From: Gammaproteobacteria bacterium
GTDB taxonomy: Bacteria; Pseudomonadota; Gammaproteobacteria; Burkholderiales; Burkholderiaceae_C
NCBI GenBank assembly: GCA_025359085.1
Contig: JANYHL010000096.1
Coordinates: forward strand, 1-64,000
Length of the DNA stretch: 64,000 nt
Direction of reading: 5' to 3'
The notes below the pieces were generated by a model that worked only from the letters and a program-made list of their open reading frames with translations, was not told where the DNA came from and searched no databases. A program made the position numbers and the translations under genes. The first letter of the stretch is position 1; the number at the start of each line of letters is the position of its first letter. Positions 47,992 through 56,961 of the stretch are shown here, in pieces.

Positions 47992-48753
47992 ATGCAATTC
48001 AACGAACTCCCGCTGAACGCGCTGCAGTTTTATGCCACCTCAACCTACCCCTGCAGCTATCTGCCGGGCAAGCAGGCTCGCTCCCAAGTGGCGGCGCCCA
48101 GTCATTTGGTCAATGACGTCAGCTACGCTGAATTGGTCCGCCAGGGATTCAGACGCAGCGGTTTGTTTACCTATCGACCCTATTGTGATAATTGCCGTGC
48201 TTGTACTCCGGTGCGGATACGGGCCAATGAATTCCAACCGGACAGAAGTCAGCGTCGGGCCTGGTTGCGCCACGGCGACCTGCAGGCGAGGGTGCTCAAA
48301 CTCTGTTTTGTACAAGAACATTACGACCTGTATCTGCGCTACCAGACCTCGCGCCATGCCGGTGGCGGAATGGATCAGGACAGTGTCGATCAATACACCC
48401 AATTTTTACTGCAAAGCCATGTCAATTCGCAACTGATTGAGTTTCGGGAAACATTGGCTGATGGCACGCCAGGAGGCTTGAAAATGGTCTCAATTATCGA
48501 TGTGCTTGATGATGGGCTATCGGCGGTCTATACATTTTACGAGCCCCAGCCCTCTCACAGTTTGGGCACCTACGGCGTTCTGTGGCAAATTGCCGAAGCT
48601 AAAAAATTGGGGTTGGCGCATGTTTACTTGGGTTTCTGGATCAAGGACAGTCAAAAAATGAATTACAAGGCGCGGTTCCGTCCCCTGCAATTTTTTGTAT
48701 CGGGGGTGTGGGTTGACAGCTGTCCGTCCTCATCAGAATCGTTCTTGTCCTGA
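47992..48753 (+). CDS. bpt: Aspartate/glutamate leucyltransferase (Bpt)
   Basis: Transfers Leu to proteins with N-terminal Asp or Glu; bacterial homologue of eukaryotic arginyltransferase. From ATG 47992 the 253-residue protein reads [20 protein letters not shown] and contains the conserved cysteine cluster [16 protein letters not shown], then [20 protein letters not shown] and [20 protein letters not shown]. The frame is open into aat, but that extension does not match the family. Together with aat it completes the recognition branch for both basic and acidic residues. Confidence 0.95.
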   Translation: MQFNELPLNALQFYATSTYPCSYLPGKQARSQVAAPSHLVNDVSYAELVRQGFRRSGLFTYRPYCDNCRACTPVRIRANEFQPDRSQRRAWLRHGDLQARVLKLCFVQEHYDLYLRYQTSRHAGGGMDQDSVDQYTQFLLQSHVNSQLIEFRETLADGTPGGLKMVSIIDVLDDGLSAVYTFYEPQPSHSLGTYGVLWQIAEAKKLGLAHVYLGFWIKDSQKMNYKARFRPLQFFVSGVWVDSCPSSSESFLS

Positions 48754-48832
48754 GTCAAAGTTCTACGCAGAGGGGGTTACCCCTGTTCTTCATTTCACAA
48801 GATAAAATGAATACAGCCATTCAGAAGAAATC

Positions 48833-49624
48833 ATGTCAAAAATAGAGTCCAACACTCCCAGCACCCCAACCGTCCAAGTGATTGAGCGCATGTTTGCTTT
48901 GATGGATGTACTGGCATCACGAAAAGACTCAATTTCGCTCAAGGAGATCAGCGAGAAAACTGGTCTGCACCCCTCCACCACCCACCGCTTGTTAAATGAC
49001 TTGGCCATCGGTCGTTTTGTAGATCGGTCGCAGCCCGGTAGCTATCGACTCGGTATGCGCTTGCTCGAATTGGGAAACCTTGTCAAAAATCGGCTTAATG
49101 TGCGTGATGCAGCGCTGGTACCGATGCGCAAATTGCATAAATTAACTCAGCAACCTGTCAATTTAAGCATGCGCCAAGGCGACGAAATTATTTACATTGA
49201 ACGGGCTTTCAGCGAGCGCTCGGGCATGCAGGTGGTGCGCGCCATTGGCGGGCGTGCTCCGCTGCACCTGACCTCGGTCGGAAAATTGTTTCTGGCGATG
49301 GATGATCCCCAGCGGGTCCGGGCGTACGCCACACGCACCGGCTTGAGCGGCCACACCAAAAATAGCTTGACGGAATTATCAGCGTTGGAGAGAGAACTCT
49401 CGAAAGTGCAGCAGTACGGTTACGCACATGACAACGAAGAACTTGAACTTGGTGTTCGGTGCATGGCCTCAGGCATCTACGATGATCAAGGCACGCTGGT
49501 GGCCGGCCTGTCAATTTCTGCCCCAGCCGGTCGCTTGGAAGACGAGTGGTTGCCAAAGCTTCAGGCCACCACCCGCGAAATCTCCACAACTTTAGGATTT
49601 AAATCTGACCCCAGGAGCGCTTGA
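48833..49624 (+). CDS. IclR-family transcriptional regulator
   Basis: DNA-binding regulator of 263 residues. The winged helix-turn-helix occupies about residues 15-80 (VQVIERMFALMDVLASRKDS, LKEISEKTGLHPSTTHRLLN). The effector-binding domain follows with GDEIIYIERAF, PLHLTSVGKLFLA and YGYAHDNEELELGVRCMASG, ending VAGLSISAPAGRLE. It stands alone between bpt and the convergent pbpG. The effector and target genes cannot be read from the context; a catabolic operon is usual for this family. Confidence 0.92.
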   Translation: MSKIESNTPSTPTVQVIERMFALMDVLASRKDSISLKEISEKTGLHPSTTHRLLNDLAIGRFVDRSQPGSYRLGMRLLELGNLVKNRLNVRDAALVPMRKLHKLTQQPVNLSMRQGDEIIYIERAFSERSGMQVVRAIGGRAPLHLTSVGKLFLAMDDPQRVRAYATRTGLSGHTKNSLTELSALERELSKVQQYGYAHDNEELELGVRCMASGIYDDQGTLVAGLSISAPAGRLEDEWLPKLQATTREISTTLGFKSDPRSA

Positions 49625-49635
49625 CGCCTGAGCCG

Positions 49636-50721
49636 CTATTGAAAATGAATGATCTTTTCACCCGCAGCGCTTGCTAAAGGTACCGAGGTCGATCTTCCTG
49701 CCGACCTGGACTCCACCCAGCGGCGAACACGCTCGGCGTCGGCAATACGACTGAGTTTTCCGGCTGAATCCAGAAAAACCATGATCAACTTGCGGCCAGC
49801 AATTTTGGTTTGCATGACCAGGCATCGACCGGCTTCAGAGATGTAGCCGGTTTTTTGCAGACCGATGTCCCAGGACGGATTCTTGACCAGCCGGTTGGTG
49901 TTGTTGAATTGCAGCGTTCGGTTGCCAACGGCCACTTGGTAATCAGGTGAAGTGGTCAATTCGCGCAGGATCGGATCGCTATGCGCAATGTTGACCAATT
50001 TGGCCAGGTCGCGGGCGCTGGACTGATTCTTACTGGAGAGTCCGGTCGGCTCCACATATTGGGTATCGCTCATGCCAATCGATAGCGCCTTCGCATTCAT
50101 TAACCCTACAAAAATGGACAAGCCGCCCGGATAGCTGCGAGCCAGCGCATGCGCTGCACGGTTTTCACTTGACATCAAAGCCAGGTGCAAGAGTTCACCC
50201 CGGGTCAATTCTGTACCGACTCCCAGACGCGACTTACTGCCCTTTTCGGTATCCACATCGGCCTGAGAAATAGTGATCATCTGGTCCATGGGTAGTTTTG
50301 CTTCCCGCAAGACCAGTCCGGTCATGAGTTTGGTGAGAGAAGCAATTGGCAAGACCGCCTGTTCATTTTTACTGAACAGCACTTCATTGGTCTCTTGGTC
50401 GATCACCAGTGCCACGCTGGACTTCAAATCAAGGCTGTCAGTTGCGCCGTGCAGACCGGCCATTTGTCCAAACGATGGCTTCAGAGGCGCCGCGGTTGCA
50501 TGGCTGACCGTCTTGTGTTTTGTGGCAACAAAGGTTTTGGAAACTTTTCGTTTGGCACTGATGCTGCTCTTGGAAAACCTGGAGGACTTAGAGGATTTGG
50601 CAACGATCGTGCTCTTGGCAGATTTGGCAAGCTGACGTTTTTTCTGGGCGGCGTCCGCTTGCGGTAACGAGACGGCAAAAATGAAAAGCGTCAGGCCAAA
50701 GAAAAATAGTATTTTGCGCAC
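49636..50721 (-). CDS. pbpG: D-alanyl-D-alanine endopeptidase (PBP7/8-like)
   Basis: Periplasmic peptidoglycan endopeptidase of the S11 family. All three active-site motifs are visible: SxxK in IASLTKLMTGL, SxN in LMSSENRAAH and KTG in GLQKTGYISEAG. A signal peptide (ILFFFGLTLFIFAVSLPQAD, cleaved near AQA-type residues) precedes a Ser/Lys-rich linker of about 50 residues (KSAKST...SKSSRFSKSS). I use GTG 50721 because TTTGGAGACAAT lies before it; the frame is open to 50820. Expected product 361 residues. Confidence 0.9.
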   Translation of the reverse strand: MRKILFFFGLTLFIFAVSLPQADAAQKKRQLAKSAKSTIVAKSSKSSRFSKSSISAKRKVSKTFVATKHKTVSHATAAPLKPSFGQMAGLHGATDSLDLKSSVALVIDQETNEVLFSKNEQAVLPIASLTKLMTGLVLREAKLPMDQMITISQADVDTEKGSKSRLGVGTELTRGELLHLALMSSENRAAHALARSYPGGLSIFVGLMNAKALSIGMSDTQYVEPTGLSSKNQSSARDLAKLVNIAHSDPILRELTTSPDYQVAVGNRTLQFNNTNRLVKNPSWDIGLQKTGYISEAGRCLVMQTKIAGRKLIMVFLDSAGKLSRIADAERVRRWVESRSAGRSTSVPLASAAGEKIIHFQ

Positions 50722-50802
50722 ATTGTCTCCAAATGAAATCTGTCGAAACATAGGCTTGCACCCAATTTCATGTCTATTTCTCAAAGACGCAAGTTTAAAC
50801 AA

Positions 50803-50836
50803 AAAGTCGCGCAATATCAAATACTTGCGCGACTTT
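50803..50836 (-). terminator. Terminator of leuA
   Basis: A perfect 12-bp stem (AAAGTCGCGCAA at 50803-50814, TTGCGCGACTTT at 50825-50836) with a ten-base loop, followed on the minus strand by TTGTTTA after the T-rich arm end. It lies 40 bp after the leuA stop codon. Confidence 0.88.
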
Positions 50837-50876
50837 CTTAAACAATTACCAGCAAAGCAACCAATTTCCCCTGACG

Positions 50877-52415
50877 CTATCCTTGCGCGGCGACCCGATC
50901 GGCTTTGCTTTGCAGTTTACTGAGGGCACTCAGATAGGCTTTGGCGGACGCCACAATGATATCGGGGTCGGCCCCGACGCCGTTAACGACGCGCCCGCTG
51001 TGCTGCAAACGCACCGTCACCTCGCCCTGGCTTTCGGTTGAACCGCTGATGGCTGTGACTGAGTAGAGCACCATCTCGGCACCACTTTTGACCTGCGTTT
51101 CAATGGCCTTGAGCGATGCATCCACCGGGCCATCCCCGTCAGACGAACTTTTCACTTCCGTGCCGTTGATCGTGAAAACAATGCTGGCTTGGGGACGTTC
51201 GCCCGTTTCACTGTGTTGCGACAGGGATACAAAACCATACTGCTCCTTCTCGCGAGCCAGGCTTTCACTGCTGACAAGGGCCAGGATGTCTTCGTCAAAA
51301 ATCTCGCTTTTGCGATCCGCCAACTCCTTGAATCGGGCGAAGGCGGCGTTAATATCAGACTCGCTTTCCATCTGCGCACCCAAATCCTGCAAACGTTGCT
51401 TGAAGGCATTTCGGCCACTGACTTTACTCAGCACAATTTTGTTGGCGCTCCAGCCCACGTCTTCGGCACGCATGATTTCATAGGTGTCACGCGCCTTTAA
51501 AACGCCATCCTGGTGAATCCCTGCCGCGTGGGCAAACGCATTGGCACCCACAATTGCCTTGTTGGGTTGAACTGCAAAGCCGGTGATCTGGCTGACCATG
51601 CGACTGGCGGCCAAAAGCTGTGTGGTTTCGATGCCCACGACCAGGTCAAAATAGTCGCGTCGGGTCTTGATGGCCATGACGATCTCTTCCAGGCTGCAAT
51701 TGCCCGCCCGTTCACCGAGGCCATTGATGGTGCATTCGACCTGCCGGGCACCCCCAATTTGTACGCCCGCCAGGGAGTTGGCCACCGCCATGCCCAGATC
51801 GTTGTGGCAATGGACCGACCAGATGGCTTTGTCTGAATTGGGTACGCGCTCGCGCAGGGTCTTGATGAAAGTTCCATAGAGCTCAGGAATGGCGTAACCG
51901 ACGGTGTCAGGCACATTGATGGTGGTGGCACCGTCGTTGATCACGGCCTCGATGACCCGGCACAAAAAGTCCGTGTCGCTGCGGTAGGCGTCCTCCGGGC
52001 TGAATTCCACATCGGCAACCAGATTTCGGGCAAAGCGCACCGCCAGGCGGGCCTGCTCAAACACCTGGTCCGGTGTCATGCGCAGTTTTTTCTCCATGTG
52101 CAGCGCCGAGGTGGCAATAAAAGTATGGATACGCCCGCGGTTGGCGCCTTTGAGTGCTTCGGCAGCGCGTGAAATATCGCGGTCATTGGCGCGCGACAGC
52201 GAACAAATGGTGGAGTCCTTGATGGCGTTGGCAATGCCTCGTATGGCCTCGAAATCACCGTTGGAACTGGCTGCAAAACCAGCTTCAATGACGTCTACTT
52301 TCAGACGTTCCAACTGGCGTGCAATGCGCAGCTTTTCGTCTTTATTCATGGATGCGCCAGGCGACTGCTCGCCGTCACGTAATGTGGTGTCAAAAATAAT
52401 TAGTTGGTCGGCCAT
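50877..52415 (-). CDS. leuA: 2-Isopropylmalate synthase
   Basis: First committed step of leucine biosynthesis: condensation of acetyl-CoA with 2-oxoisovalerate. The 512-residue protein from ATG 52415 begins [20 protein letters not shown] (metal and acyl site) and has [19 protein letters not shown] (metal histidines), [12 protein letters not shown] and [13 protein letters not shown]. The C-terminal LeuA regulatory domain (from about residue 390) for leucine feedback is present. AGGAGAAACCAG precedes the start. Expression is controlled by an attenuator with a leucine leader peptide immediately upstream. Confidence 0.97.
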   Translation of the reverse strand: MADQLIIFDTTLRDGEQSPGASMNKDEKLRIARQLERLKVDVIEAGFAASSNGDFEAIRGIANAIKDSTICSLSRANDRDISRAAEALKGANRGRIHTFIATSALHMEKKLRMTPDQVFEQARLAVRFARNLVADVEFSPEDAYRSDTDFLCRVIEAVINDGATTINVPDTVGYAIPELYGTFIKTLRERVPNSDKAIWSVHCHNDLGMAVANSLAGVQIGGARQVECTINGLGERAGNCSLEEIVMAIKTRRDYFDLVVGIETTQLLAASRMVSQITGFAVQPNKAIVGANAFAHAAGIHQDGVLKARDTYEIMRAEDVGWSANKIVLSKVSGRNAFKQRLQDLGAQMESESDINAAFARFKELADRKSEIFDEDILALVSSESLAREKEQYGFVSLSQHSETGERPQASIVFTINGTEVKSSSDGDGPVDASLKAIETQVKSGAEMVLYSVTAISGSTESQGEVTVRLQHSGRVVNGVGADPDIIVASAKAYLSALSKLQSKADRVAAQG

Positions 52416-52462
52416 CTGGTTTCTCCTGTGTTCGAAAATATCCGCAATCAAAAATATCGGGG

Positions 52463-52505
52463 TAAAAAAACCAAAAGCCCGTTGCGGATGCATACGGGCT
52501 TTTGG
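52463..52505 (-). terminator. Attenuator terminator upstream of leuA
   Basis: On the minus strand CCAAAAGCCCGT (52494-52505) pairs perfectly with ACGGGCTTTTGG (52471-52482) around an 11-base loop and is followed by TTTTTTTACC, a strong intrinsic terminator 48 bp before the leuA start. The arm GCCCGT (52494-52499) can instead pair with ACGGGC in the leader coding region (52535-52540), giving an antiterminator. A second pairing, ATCCGCAA in the loop with TTGCGGAT at 52440-52447, is also possible. Confidence 0.9.
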
Positions 52506-52523
52506 TTTGGGTGCGTGCGTACG

Positions 52524-52574
52524 CTACCGTCTCCGCCCGTCAGGCAGCAGCAGGGCTAGCGACATGTTTTTCAT
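52524..52574 (-). CDS. leuL: leu operon leader peptide
   Basis: A 16-residue frame from ATG 52574 to TAG 52524-52526: MKNMSLALLLPDGRRR. It has four Leu codons, three of them consecutive (CTG CTG CTG). The antiterminator segment ACGGGC overlaps the codons just after the Leu run (Asp-Gly-Arg), exactly where a ribosome stalled for charged tRNA-Leu would leave it free. When leucine is plentiful the ribosome reaches the stop and the terminator downstream can form. Confidence 0.85.
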   Translation of the reverse strand: MKNMSLALLLPDGRRR

Positions 52575-52644
52575 AGGGTCAATGTACCACAGTTGGGCGT
52601 TTGACCTGACACTTGAGGGCTCTTTGATCAAGAAAGCCCCAACA

Positions 52645-53049
52645 ATGAATATTTCCACTTTTGCTGACTTGCTACAGGCGGCACGTCAACAAACCGAACC
52701 ACAACGCTTGCTCTTTGTTTTTGCCAGCGCTGAATTACCCACGGATGCGACGTCGGCGCAGCGAGAGCGTTTTTTGGCCGGGCAGGGCGGAGCGCTGGTG
52801 CCCATCATGTGCGTGGACAAGACACCCAATGAGCTCGGCAGTTTTGCCGATCTGACGGAGGAATCACATCAGTTTGGACAAATGTGGCAGATCGTCTTCG
52901 CCGCTGCCCTGCCTGGCCACGGTGGGCTCGCGCCAAGCAGTGCGGCTGCTGAAGCTGCGTTGCAGCGCATGGTCGAAGCGATCAAAGCGGGTAACTTGGG
53001 AACACTCATTCCATTTGACCGACAGGGCCAGGCTTTGCTGCTTGGCTAG
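52645..53049 (+). CDS. Conserved hypothetical protein
   Basis: Soluble protein of about 134 residues, beginning MNISTFADLLQAARQQTEPQ and continuing LLFVFASAELPTDATSAQRE. It contains GALVPIMCVDKTPNEL and ends AGNLGTLIPFDRQGQALLLG. No catalytic motif, signal peptide or membrane segment is seen. I recall close relatives in Comamonadaceae, sometimes labelled as ribonucleotide-reductase-related without evidence; I would not transfer that name. ATG 52645 was chosen from a longer open frame that runs antisense through leuA. It is divergent from the leu leader. Confidence 0.75.
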   Translation: MNISTFADLLQAARQQTEPQRLLFVFASAELPTDATSAQRERFLAGQGGALVPIMCVDKTPNELGSFADLTEESHQFGQMWQIVFAAALPGHGGLAPSSAAAEAALQRMVEAIKAGNLGTLIPFDRQGQALLLG

Positions 53050-53210
53050 CAGTGATAGCAGGGTGGGGCCGTAGCGCGTCAGGCATTTCTGACAGCCGTG
53101 ACCGGTGTTGTCCTACATTGACGGGGGTGTGGCGCTGATGGTTGCGCAATGAGGGTGCTTTTATAGTTCATCCAGACCTATCCCTTGTCAACTTTAACTG
53201 GAGATTCACT

Positions 53211-53525
53211 ATGTTTATTCGCACCACCCTTGCTGCCGCCATTGCTGCTGTTGTTTTATTGACTGCCCCCGGCTGTGCCGTCCAACGCGGGCAGGAAACT
53301 GTTGGCGCTTATGTTGACGACGCGGGTATCACGACACTCATTAAGGCGCGTTTCGTCGAAAGCAAACTGGTTAGCGCTGCGTCCATCAGTGTGGAAACCC
53401 TCAATGGCACCGTCATGTTGTCGGGGTTCGCCAAGAGCCTCACGGAGAAGAGCGAGGCAGAGAAGATTGCGCGTGGTGTCAACAACGTGAAATCGGTCAA
53501 GAACGAAATTACTATTCGTCCTTGA
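53211..53525 (+). CDS. BON-domain lipoprotein (OsmY-like)
   Basis: Periplasmic lipoprotein of 104 residues. The signal peptide MFIRTTLAAAIAAVVLLTAP ends in a lipobox with the cysteine of GCAVQRG. One BON domain follows (DDAGITTLIKARFVESKLVS, then VETLNGTVMLSGFAKSLTEK, NNVKSVKNEITI), the fold used for phospholipid or envelope binding. ATG 53211 has CTGGAGATTCACT upstream. Genes of this type often respond to envelope or osmotic stress; no regulatory site is evident. Confidence 0.9.
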   Translation: MFIRTTLAAAIAAVVLLTAPGCAVQRGQETVGAYVDDAGITTLIKARFVESKLVSAASISVETLNGTVMLSGFAKSLTEKSEAEKIARGVNNVKSVKNEITIRP

Positions 53526-53601
53526 GTTTTTGTGCGCGCGTTGGCGCGTGACACAGCAAGACCAGCGGTTTGAATCGTTGGCAAGCTGTGCGCCCCTTAC
53601 G

Positions 53602-53697
53602 TCGGTGGACGGCCTCCAGAGCAGCGCCAAACGCATGGATGAGATTGCCGGCGTGATTGACGGGTTGGTGTTTCAAGCCAATATTCTGGCGCTAACG
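53602..53697 (+). pseudogene. Relic of a methyl-accepting chemotaxis protein
   Basis: A short stretch in one frame reads GLQSSAKRMDEIAGVIDGLV followed by FQANILAL, the hairpin tip of the chemoreceptor signalling domain (compare I.[25 protein letters not shown]). It is cut on both sides: the preceding residues do not match and the following ones change to unrelated sequence where the rsxB 3' end begins at 53692. About 30 of the roughly 500 residues remain. Confidence 0.7.
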
Positions 53698-54393
53698 CGG
53701 CTTCCCTGCAGGGACTTGGGCGGATGCAGCGCTTGCAGTTGCCTCGCGTTTGATGCGTGCACGGGCCAGCGCTGCTTCGATGACTGCGCTTTTTTTTTGT
53801 TCCTCGGTGGCGAGGTCCGTGTGCCATAAAGGGGGTGGCACAGCAGCTCTTGCCTCAAGCTCTTTTTCTTCAGGCTTTTTAGAGCGCCAGCCCTTGTTCT
53901 GACTTCGCCGATAGCTATTAAATTCATATCGACTTTGGGCTAAATCTGCTTGCTGGCGGGACCAGGCCGCCCAGCCGGTCGCTGTTTTTGTCACGTTCTC
54001 CAGTTTGATGCAATCCACCGGGCAGACCGGCAGGCACAACTCACAACCGGTGCAGTAAGCCTCGATAACCGTATGCATCAACTTGTTGTTCCCAAAAATG
54101 GCGTCAGTGGGACACGCGTCGATGCACAGTGTGCAGCCAATGCACCAGTTTTCATCGATAAAGGCAACGTTGCGCGCTGTCTCGACGCCATAGACCGGAT
54201 TCAGCGCTTGAACCGGTCGGCCAGTGAGGGGCGCCAGCCACGCAATGCCTTGTGCGCCACCGGGCGGACACTGGTTGATGTCCGCCCTGCCGGTTGACAG
54301 CGCCTGTGCGTAGGCTGCGCAGTCGGGGTGGCCGCAGCGGGTGCACTGCGTTTGAGGCAGAACCGCCAGGATCCGGGCGGCCAGCGAATTCAT
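53692..54393 (-). CDS. rsxB: RsxB/RnfB-like ferredoxin
   Basis: Electron-transfer iron-sulfur protein of 233 residues. The N-terminal Fe-S domain has CTRCGHPDCAAYAQAL, with its fourth cysteine in INQCPPGG. A two-cluster ferredoxin domain follows (CIGCTLCIDACPTDAI and CTGCELCLPVCPVDCI). The membrane helix of full RnfB is absent and no other rnf/rsx genes are nearby, the usual state in beta-proteobacteria. The C-terminal 80 residues are charged and helical. The start codon shares one base with the phaZ stop (TAATG). Confidence 0.9.
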   Translation of the reverse strand: MNSLAARILAVLPQTQCTRCGHPDCAAYAQALSTGRADINQCPPGGAQGIAWLAPLTGRPVQALNPVYGVETARNVAFIDENWCIGCTLCIDACPTDAIFGNNKLMHTVIEAYCTGCELCLPVCPVDCIKLENVTKTATGWAAWSRQQADLAQSRYEFNSYRRSQNKGWRSKKPEEKELEARAAVPPPLWHTDLATEEQKKSAVIEAALARARIKREATASAASAQVPAGKPR

Positions 54394-55856
54394 TACTTCT
54401 TGCGCAGGGGCTTTGCAGCTACATTTTTAGTAGCGACCACCTTATGTTTGACGGGGGCTGGTGCCGGTTTTTTCTCAATTTTGGCGGAGTTGTCCAGCTT
54501 GATCTTTGGTGCCAGTGGGCGTGGTTTTGCTGTTGCAATGACTTCCGGGACGGGCTTTGTCTGTGCCCGCGCTGCGGGGGCAGCCTCGGTAGCCGCTTGG
54601 TGGCTGAGAATGAACGCTTTGACCGCCGGGTACACCATGTCACGCCAGCGCCGTCCACTGAAGATGCCAAAGTGCCCCGCACCCTCGACTTCGAGGTGTT
54701 TTTGCTCCGACTTGGGAACTCCGCTGCAGATGCCGTGCACGGCCTCGGTCTGGCCGGAGCCGGAGATGTCGTCGAGTTCGCCTTCAACCGAGAACAGGGC
54801 GGTGGTGGTGATGTCTTGCGGGCGTACCCGTTCGATTTTGCCGTCCACACCTTTGATATCCCAGGTGCCCTTGAGCAGGGAGAACTCCTGAAACACGACC
54901 CGGATGGTTTCCAGGTAGTAGTCGGCGTCCATGTCCAGCACGGCGTTGTACTCGTCATAGAACTTGCGGTGCGCTTCGGTGCTCGCGTCGTCGCCCTTGA
55001 TCAGGTCCTTGAAATAATCGTAATGGCTTTTGGCATGGTTGCTCGGGTTCATGGCGACAAAGCCGGTGTGCTGCAGGAAACCGGGGTAGACCCGTCGACC
55101 CGCCCCTGCAAAATTGGTAGGAACGCGGTAAATCACGTTGTTCTCAAACCATTCAAAGCTCTTGTTCATCGCCAGGTTGTTCACTGCCGTGGGCGATTTG
55201 CGGGCGTCAATGGGACCCCCCATCATGGTCATGCTCAAGGGTGTCAACTCGCCGCGGCTGGCCATCAGGGAGACCGCAGCCAGTACCGGCACGGTGGGCT
55301 GGCACACGCTCACCACATGGCAACTGCCGTAAATGCCTTGCAGATGGCGGATGAATTCCTGCACATAATTCACATAATCATCCAGGTGAAATTCACCTTC
55401 TGCCAACGGAATCAGGCGCGCATTCTTCCAGTCGGTGATGTAGACCTTGTGATCTTTGAGCATGGTCTTGACGGTATCGCGCAGCAGCGTGGCGTAGTGA
55501 CCCGACAGCGGCGCCACAATCAAAACAGCAGGCTGATTCTTCAGCTTGCTCAAGGTTGCCTGATCGTCGGTGAAACGTTTGAAGCGACGCAATTCACAAA
55601 ACGGCTTGTCAAGCTCTGTACGCTCATGAATGGCGACAATGACGCCATCGACATCGACGGTGCGCAGGCCAAACTCCGGTTTTTCGTAATCTTTGCCCAA
55701 ACGATGCATCAAGTCATAGCCAGCAGAAATGCGTTGGGCAAACGGGTTTTGCCCCAACAGCGACAGCGGGTTACCGTAGACTTTGGAGGCAGAATGCGCC
55801 AAGTCAGAGAAAGGCTCCATCAAGGAGCGTTGCGTTTCGTAGATTTTGTACAGCAC
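54393..55856 (-). CDS. phaZ: Intracellular poly(3-hydroxybutyrate) depolymerase with basic tail
   Basis: Mobilises stored PHB granules. The alpha/beta-hydrolase core has YLIVAPLSGHYATLLRDTVK-type sequence (VLIVAPLSGHYATLLRDTVK), the catalytic cysteine in SVCQPTVPVLAAVSLM and the histidine in GAGHFGIFSGRRWRDMVYP. The start is probably GTG 55856, giving MLYKIYETQRSLMEP, the family N terminus; the frame is open to 56015. After about residue 420 there is a Lys/Ala/Pro-rich tail ending KNVAAKPLRKK, similar in composition to PHA-granule or DNA-binding tails. Product 487 residues. Confidence 0.92.
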   Translation of the reverse strand: MLYKIYETQRSLMEPFSDLAHSASKVYGNPLSLLGQNPFAQRISAGYDLMHRLGKDYEKPEFGLRTVDVDGVIVAIHERTELDKPFCELRRFKRFTDDQATLSKLKNQPAVLIVAPLSGHYATLLRDTVKTMLKDHKVYITDWKNARLIPLAEGEFHLDDYVNYVQEFIRHLQGIYGSCHVVSVCQPTVPVLAAVSLMASRGELTPLSMTMMGGPIDARKSPTAVNNLAMNKSFEWFENNVIYRVPTNFAGAGRRVYPGFLQHTGFVAMNPSNHAKSHYDYFKDLIKGDDASTEAHRKFYDEYNAVLDMDADYYLETIRVVFQEFSLLKGTWDIKGVDGKIERVRPQDITTTALFSVEGELDDISGSGQTEAVHGICSGVPKSEQKHLEVEGAGHFGIFSGRRWRDMVYPAVKAFILSHQAATEAAPAARAQTKPVPEVIATAKPRPLAPKIKLDNSAKIEKKPAPAPVKHKVVATKNVAAKPLRKK

Positions 55857-56097
55857 GATGAATTCACTTTCGAAAAATGTTGCAGTGCAATATAACAGTT
55901 TTGACGGACTTTTCGCAGGAGTAAAAGCAGCAATTTCCCAGCTATTCGTCAGTTTTTGCAAGGATTCATGCCTTCGGGCGCTCCGCTTGAGAAACTCTTT
56001 ATAAAGGAAATCCAACTACCATGCAGGCTGGGTTAGCTGTGTGGTTTTTGTTGCGGGTACACCATTGCCAGGGTGATCGCTGTTTTTTGGAGATTTA

Positions 56098-56961
56098 ATG
56101 GCTGATAGTTCAAGGAGTAGCGCTTTTGCTGGCGTTCAAACGCTAAAAAAAACAAGCAGAATGCCGGTCTTTTTTCTGGGCCACGGTAGCCCCATGAATG
56201 CGATTGAAGACAACGAATATCGTCGTAGCTGGCAGGCGCTGGGGGCCCAATTTGGTGTGCAGTGGCCCATTCCCCAGCTTATTGTGTGCGTCTCTGCCCA
56301 TTGGCTCACCAAGGGCTGGTGGCTGACCGCCATGGCTGAGCCCAAAACCATTCATGATTTCGGCGGCTTTCCCCCCGCGCTTTTCGATCAGCATTACCCG
56401 GCGCCGGGTTTTCCGCAAGCCGCGCAGGAAATCAGCCAGTGCTTGCGTCAGCCGGGCTGCGCCAAGCCAGTGGCACTCGACTTTCAGGACTGGGGCCTGG
56501 ACCATGGTGCGTGGTCCGTGCTCAAGCCGATGTTTCCACAGGCGGATATTCCTGTGATTCAACTCAGCCTGGATTACAGCCGCCCCGCGGCTGAACACTA
56601 TGCGCTGGGCCAGCAGCTCAGGGGCTTGCGCGATCTGGGCGTGTTGATTGTGGGTAGCGGCAATATCGTCCACAACTTGCGCACCCTGAAGATGGGAACC
56701 GGATCGAATCAGGCCTATGACTGGGCGCTTGAATTCGACCAAACCATTGCCGACTATCTGCAGAACGGGAATCTGGCTGCGTTACAGAATTTCCAGGCGC
56801 TCGGGGCGGTTGCAAAACAGTCACATCCCAGCCATGAGCATTTTTTGCCCCTGCTTTATGCGGCCGGCGCCGTCGATACCAGCGAGGCCCCCGCGTTCTT
56901 CAATACCAGTTTTCAGGCGGCTTCGATCTCGATGCGTTCGGTTATCTGGGATACCCGGTGA
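56098..56961 (+). CDS. DODA-type extradiol aromatic ring-opening dioxygenase (YgiD-like)
   Basis: LigB-superfamily enzyme, 287 residues. Metal-binding and catalytic histidines are seen in FFLGHGSPMNAIEDN, CVSAHWLTKG, DWGLDHGAWSVLKP and SGNIVHNLR. YgiD of E. coli opens 4,5-DOPA. ATG 56098 has TTGGAGATTTA in front; an internal ATG 56161 would match shorter homologues. The 3' end overlaps the convergent FGGY kinase gene by 20 bases. Physiological substrate unknown. Confidence 0.9.
   Translation: MADSSRSSAFAGVQTLKKTSRMPVFFLGHGSPMNAIEDNEYRRSWQALGAQFGVQWPIPQLIVCVSAHWLTKGWWLTAMAEPKTIHDFGGFPPALFDQHYPAPGFPQAAQEISQCLRQPGCAKPVALDFQDWGLDHGAWSVLKPMFPQADIPVIQLSLDYSRPAAEHYALGQQLRGLRDLGVLIVGSGNIVHNLRTLKMGTGSNQAYDWALEFDQTIADYLQNGNLAALQNFQALGAVAKQSHPSHEHFLPLLYAAGAVDTSEAPAFFNTSFQAASISMRSVIWDTR

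Noticed and set aside
54294-55895. Plus-strand 533-codon open frame opposite rsxB and phaZ
   Set aside because: It is antisense to two genes with complete active-site motifs, rich in His, Arg, Gln and Val as expected for a shadow frame, and has no recognisable domain.
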